Shown here: positions 62,385 through 64,000 of the stretch, piece by piece
How the letters are laid out: each line of letters starts with the position of its first letter
Numbering within the stretch: position 1 is the stretch's first letter
NCBI GenBank assembly: GCA_002297045.1
Contig: DBJE01000008.1
Coordinates: 49,055 to 113,054, forward strand
Source: Caryophanales bacterium UBA784
GTDB taxonomy: Bacteria > Bacillota_I > Bacilli_A > RFN20 > CAG-288
Direction: 5' to 3'
Length of the DNA: 64,000 nt
The notes under the pieces: model-generated
Seen by the model: the letters and a program-made list of their open reading frames with translations, nothing else
Told to the model about the DNA's origin: nothing
The model's database searches: none
Translations under genes and position numbers: made by a program

Positions 62385-63632
62385 ATGTCTAACGTAGAAA
62401 ACAAAAGCCAGAAGGCGTATCGGATTGACAAGGACCTTGCACAGGGAAGGAAGCTAATCGAAGAGGGAAAGAAAATCGACACTGCCCTTAAGCTGATCAA
62501 CAAGTCTGCCCGTGTCGGAGAGACCAAGGGAAAGTCTTATTTCGAAGTCGCCAACATCATCCGTCTCGGTCTGCCCGGACTTGATGCAAATCCAGAGGAA
62601 AGCCGGACTTATTATGATGCCGCCAGGGAAAATTTTTCTGCCGAGGAAAACAAGGACGGAATGGACTATCGCGAGAGGGGCGATTATCACTATTATGGCC
62701 TTGGAACCCATCCCGCAGACATCAACCAGGCCCTTGAGTACTATGATTTAGGGGCAAAGGACGGAGATGAGGCTTCTGCCAAAAAGGCCGAGGAAATCCG
62801 TCTCCTTCTGAAGAAAGGAAACAGCGACCAGGCTCCCCATCTTGATGAAAATGCCCAGGTGGTCAAGGATAGGGAGACAAAGCCCGAAGAGGAAAAGGCC
62901 CCGGCCAAGGAAGAAAAGACAGAGGAACGCCAAGTCAGAAAGCCTTCCGCTCCGATTTATTTCGTCAAACCGAAACAGGCCGCTCCGATTAGGAGCGAAG
63001 GACAGCCGATTAAGACCGAGGACAAGGACATCAACGACGTCATCGACAAGGAACAGAAACTCAGGCAGGCCCTCCGTATCCTCGATTCCGCCGCTTCCAG
63101 CCGTCAGGACAAGCTCGATGCCATTGCCCTTGCCAAGGAGGCAAGCGAAGAAGGTTCCTGCCGTGCTTCCGTCCTCTTAGGCTATCTCTATGAAGGGGAT
63201 AACGAACTTATCGGCAAGGACTTTGACAAAGCAAAAGAATTTTATGAAAAAGCTATAAGTCAGGGATCTGTCTCGGCCCTCTTCCGCCTTGGCATTCTCT
63301 ATACGGACCAGGATACGTCCTTCTACAATCCGGACAAGGGACATGAGAGGATCATCGAATCCGCCCGGAAAGGCTACAGCTGGTCCCTGTGCTATCTGGG
63401 AGACTGCTTCCGGGAGAAGGTCAGGGATCCCCGCAATCTCGAGGTTGCCTATCGCTACTATGCCTTGGCCGGTGAACGCGGTCTTGGGTTAGGTTACCAT
63501 AATAGGGCCGAAATCGATGCTTCCCGCCAACAGTTCGAACTTGCCTCCCAGCATGAGAAGTCTGCCTTCGAACACGGATACGATCCTGCCAAAGGATACC
63601 AGGATCCGGTGTTCTATACTCTCCATCTGTAA
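62385..63632 (+). CDS. Sel1-repeat protein
   Basis: A 415-residue soluble protein made of Sel1-like (TPR-related) repeats: GDYHYYGLGTHPADINQALEYY near 105-130, then GYLYEGDNELIGKDFDKAKEFYEKA, FRLGILYTDQDTSFYNPDKG and YLGDCFREKVRDPRNLEVAYRYYALAGERG towards the C-terminus. A charged low-complexity linker (about 145-215) separates the halves. Sel1 proteins mediate protein-protein contacts. Start ATG follows TCGGAGGAAAGAAC. Its own terminator follows. Confidence 0.82.
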   Translation: MSNVENKSQKAYRIDKDLAQGRKLIEEGKKIDTALKLINKSARVGETKGKSYFEVANIIRLGLPGLDANPEESRTYYDAARENFSAEENKDGMDYRERGDYHYYGLGTHPADINQALEYYDLGAKDGDEASAKKAEEIRLLLKKGNSDQAPHLDENAQVVKDRETKPEEEKAPAKEEKTEERQVRKPSAPIYFVKPKQAAPIRSEGQPIKTEDKDINDVIDKEQKLRQALRILDSAASSRQDKLDAIALAKEASEEGSCRASVLLGYLYEGDNELIGKDFDKAKEFYEKAISQGSVSALFRLGILYTDQDTSFYNPDKGHERIIESARKGYSWSLCYLGDCFREKVRDPRNLEVAYRYYALAGERGLGLGYHNRAEIDASRQQFELASQHEKSAFEHGYDPAKGYQDPVFYTLHL

Positions 63633-63651
63633 AAAGCCGAAAATGAATCTT

Positions 63652-63682
63652 AAGCCGCCTTCCCTATAGGCGGCTTTTTTTT
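63652..63682 (+). terminator. Terminator of the Sel1-repeat gene
   Basis: AAGCCGCC / GGCGGCTTTTTTTT. Confidence 0.9.
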
Positions 63683-64000
63683 CATGCCGGAAAGAAGAAA
63701 ACAAAGATTATCCGGGGAAAAAATAATAATAAATAGAAATATGCTTAATAATTTGAAGTCCATCCCTAAGGTAATCGCTTACATGAAAAAAAGAGTAATT
63801 TTTTCCTTAACCTGCTTGAAATTAGAAAAAGGCAAGAATATACTTAACAAGCTTTCAAAAATTGCACAGCAACGATGAAGGCACTGAGTGTAAGAATTCA
63901 GTAAGGCAGTGAAAAAGTCTCTTGACAATTCATCCGTCCTCTGATACACTCATTCTCGCTTCCCCAAAATTAAGGAAGCATACGATCGCTCTTTGAAAAC
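63683..64000. other. Non-coding region leading to an rRNA operon
   Basis: AT-rich spacer with a 64-codon frame (63684-63878) that lacks a ribosome binding site and is probably not coding. The right end contains the strong promoter and leader described separately. Confidence 0.6.
63922..63950 (+). promoter_or_regulatory. Strong promoter, probably of an rRNA operon just outside the window
   Basis: A consensus TTGACA (63922-63927) and TACACT (63945-63950) with a 17-base spacer. About 37 bases later the window ends in GCTCTTTGAAAAC (63988-64000), the boxA-containing leader that precedes 16S rRNA in Bacilli. The rRNA itself is not visible. Confidence 0.75.

Noticed and set aside
63684..63878. 64-codon ORF after the Sel1-repeat gene
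   Set aside because: No ribosome binding site, very Lys/Asn-rich composition of AT-rich spacer, and location between a terminator and an rRNA-type promoter.
1..64000. Systematic sequencing error turning ATG into AGG
   Set aside because: ATG start codons and many internal ATG are intact, and AGG does not appear at conserved Arg columns. A T-to-G error would not choose only internal Met codons.
1..64000. Mycoplasma-type code (TGA = Trp)
   Set aside because: TGA ends glgP, nrnA, the mgtC-like gene and the purine nucleoside phosphorylase at expected family lengths, and Trp is TGG at conserved sites such as WCGPC.
1..64000. CRISPR array, insertion sequence or prophage
   Set aside because: No regularly spaced direct repeats, transposase, or phage structural genes were seen on either strand; the only repeat of note is the tRNA-Pro end duplication.

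Overview
The window is a gene-dense bacterial chromosome segment (about 60 genes and RNA genes, few gaps) from a Gram-positive-type Bacilli relative, probably an uncultivated, host-associated Firmicute. Evidence for this: no outer-membrane genes, lipoproteins with a lipobox, T-box and TPP-riboswitch regulation, trimeric-type purine nucleoside phosphorylase, YsxC-type EngB, DegV, NrnA, ThiT and YfhO families, and ATG/GTG/TTG starts with AGGAGG-type ribosome binding sites. TGA is a stop and TGG is Trp, so this is not the Mycoplasma code.

The most important observation is that the codon AGG is read as methionine, not arginine. At family-invariant Met positions the gene carries AGG: the KMSKS loops of both ValRS and CysRS, the SNMKLMMNG motif of glycogen phosphorylase, GDVMKE and GAMPG of Lon, IMEM of methionyl-tRNA formyltransferase, PIGMKK of YbaK, GWMNDT of GlgB, VENMAY of Mrp, and many more. 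Invariant Arg positions use CGN or AGA. In the text below, residues at AGG codons are written as M unless stated otherwise. From memory, an AGG-to-Met change in uncultivated Bacilli was reported by Shulgina and Eddy (eLife 2021), and NCBI lists it as table 34, the Enterosoma code. So the phenomenon is probably known, but any standard translation of this window is wrong at every AGG.

Layout. 1-9.2 kb: end of a purine nucleoside phosphorylase gene, rarA, an aldo/keto reductase, ybaK, fmt, a CmpB-family membrane protein, a P-loop protein, tRNA-Ala and mtaB. 9.3-18 kb: tRNA-Gly and tRNA-Asp, hpt, then a long minus-strand run rimO - two-subunit ABC exporter - cysS - glf. 18-20.7 kb: a lipoprotein divergent from a TetR regulator with a palindromic operator, a tRNA Pro-Arg-Cys cluster with an attachment-like duplication, and a MIF-family tautomerase starting at TTG. 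20.7-27.3 kb: surface-glycan membrane genes (YfhO, GT-C, GT2, GtrA) and two tRNAs. 27.3-36.7 kb: TPP riboswitch-thiT, mgtC-like gene, alpha-amylase-family enzyme, mscL, thioredoxin, TraX-like and CPBP membrane proteins. 36.9-41.7 kb: one giant 1601-residue CvpA-like membrane protein of unknown function. 41.7-49 kb: degV, a short IMPACT/YigZ-like protein, mrp, a CBS-domain protein, an unusual tRNA-Arg(UCU), nrnA, two CxxC lipoproteins and ackA. 49-54 kb: glycogen genes glgB-glgP. 54-64 kb: tig-lon-engB, T-box-valS, a double-glycine peptide, radC, a Sel1-repeat protein, and at the right edge a strong promoter plus leader typical of an rRNA operon.

Together the genes cover translation and its quality control, proteostasis, cell-surface glycan assembly, glycogen storage and fermentation to acetate, with salvage of purines and thiamine. 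I saw no CRISPR array, insertion sequence or phage module.
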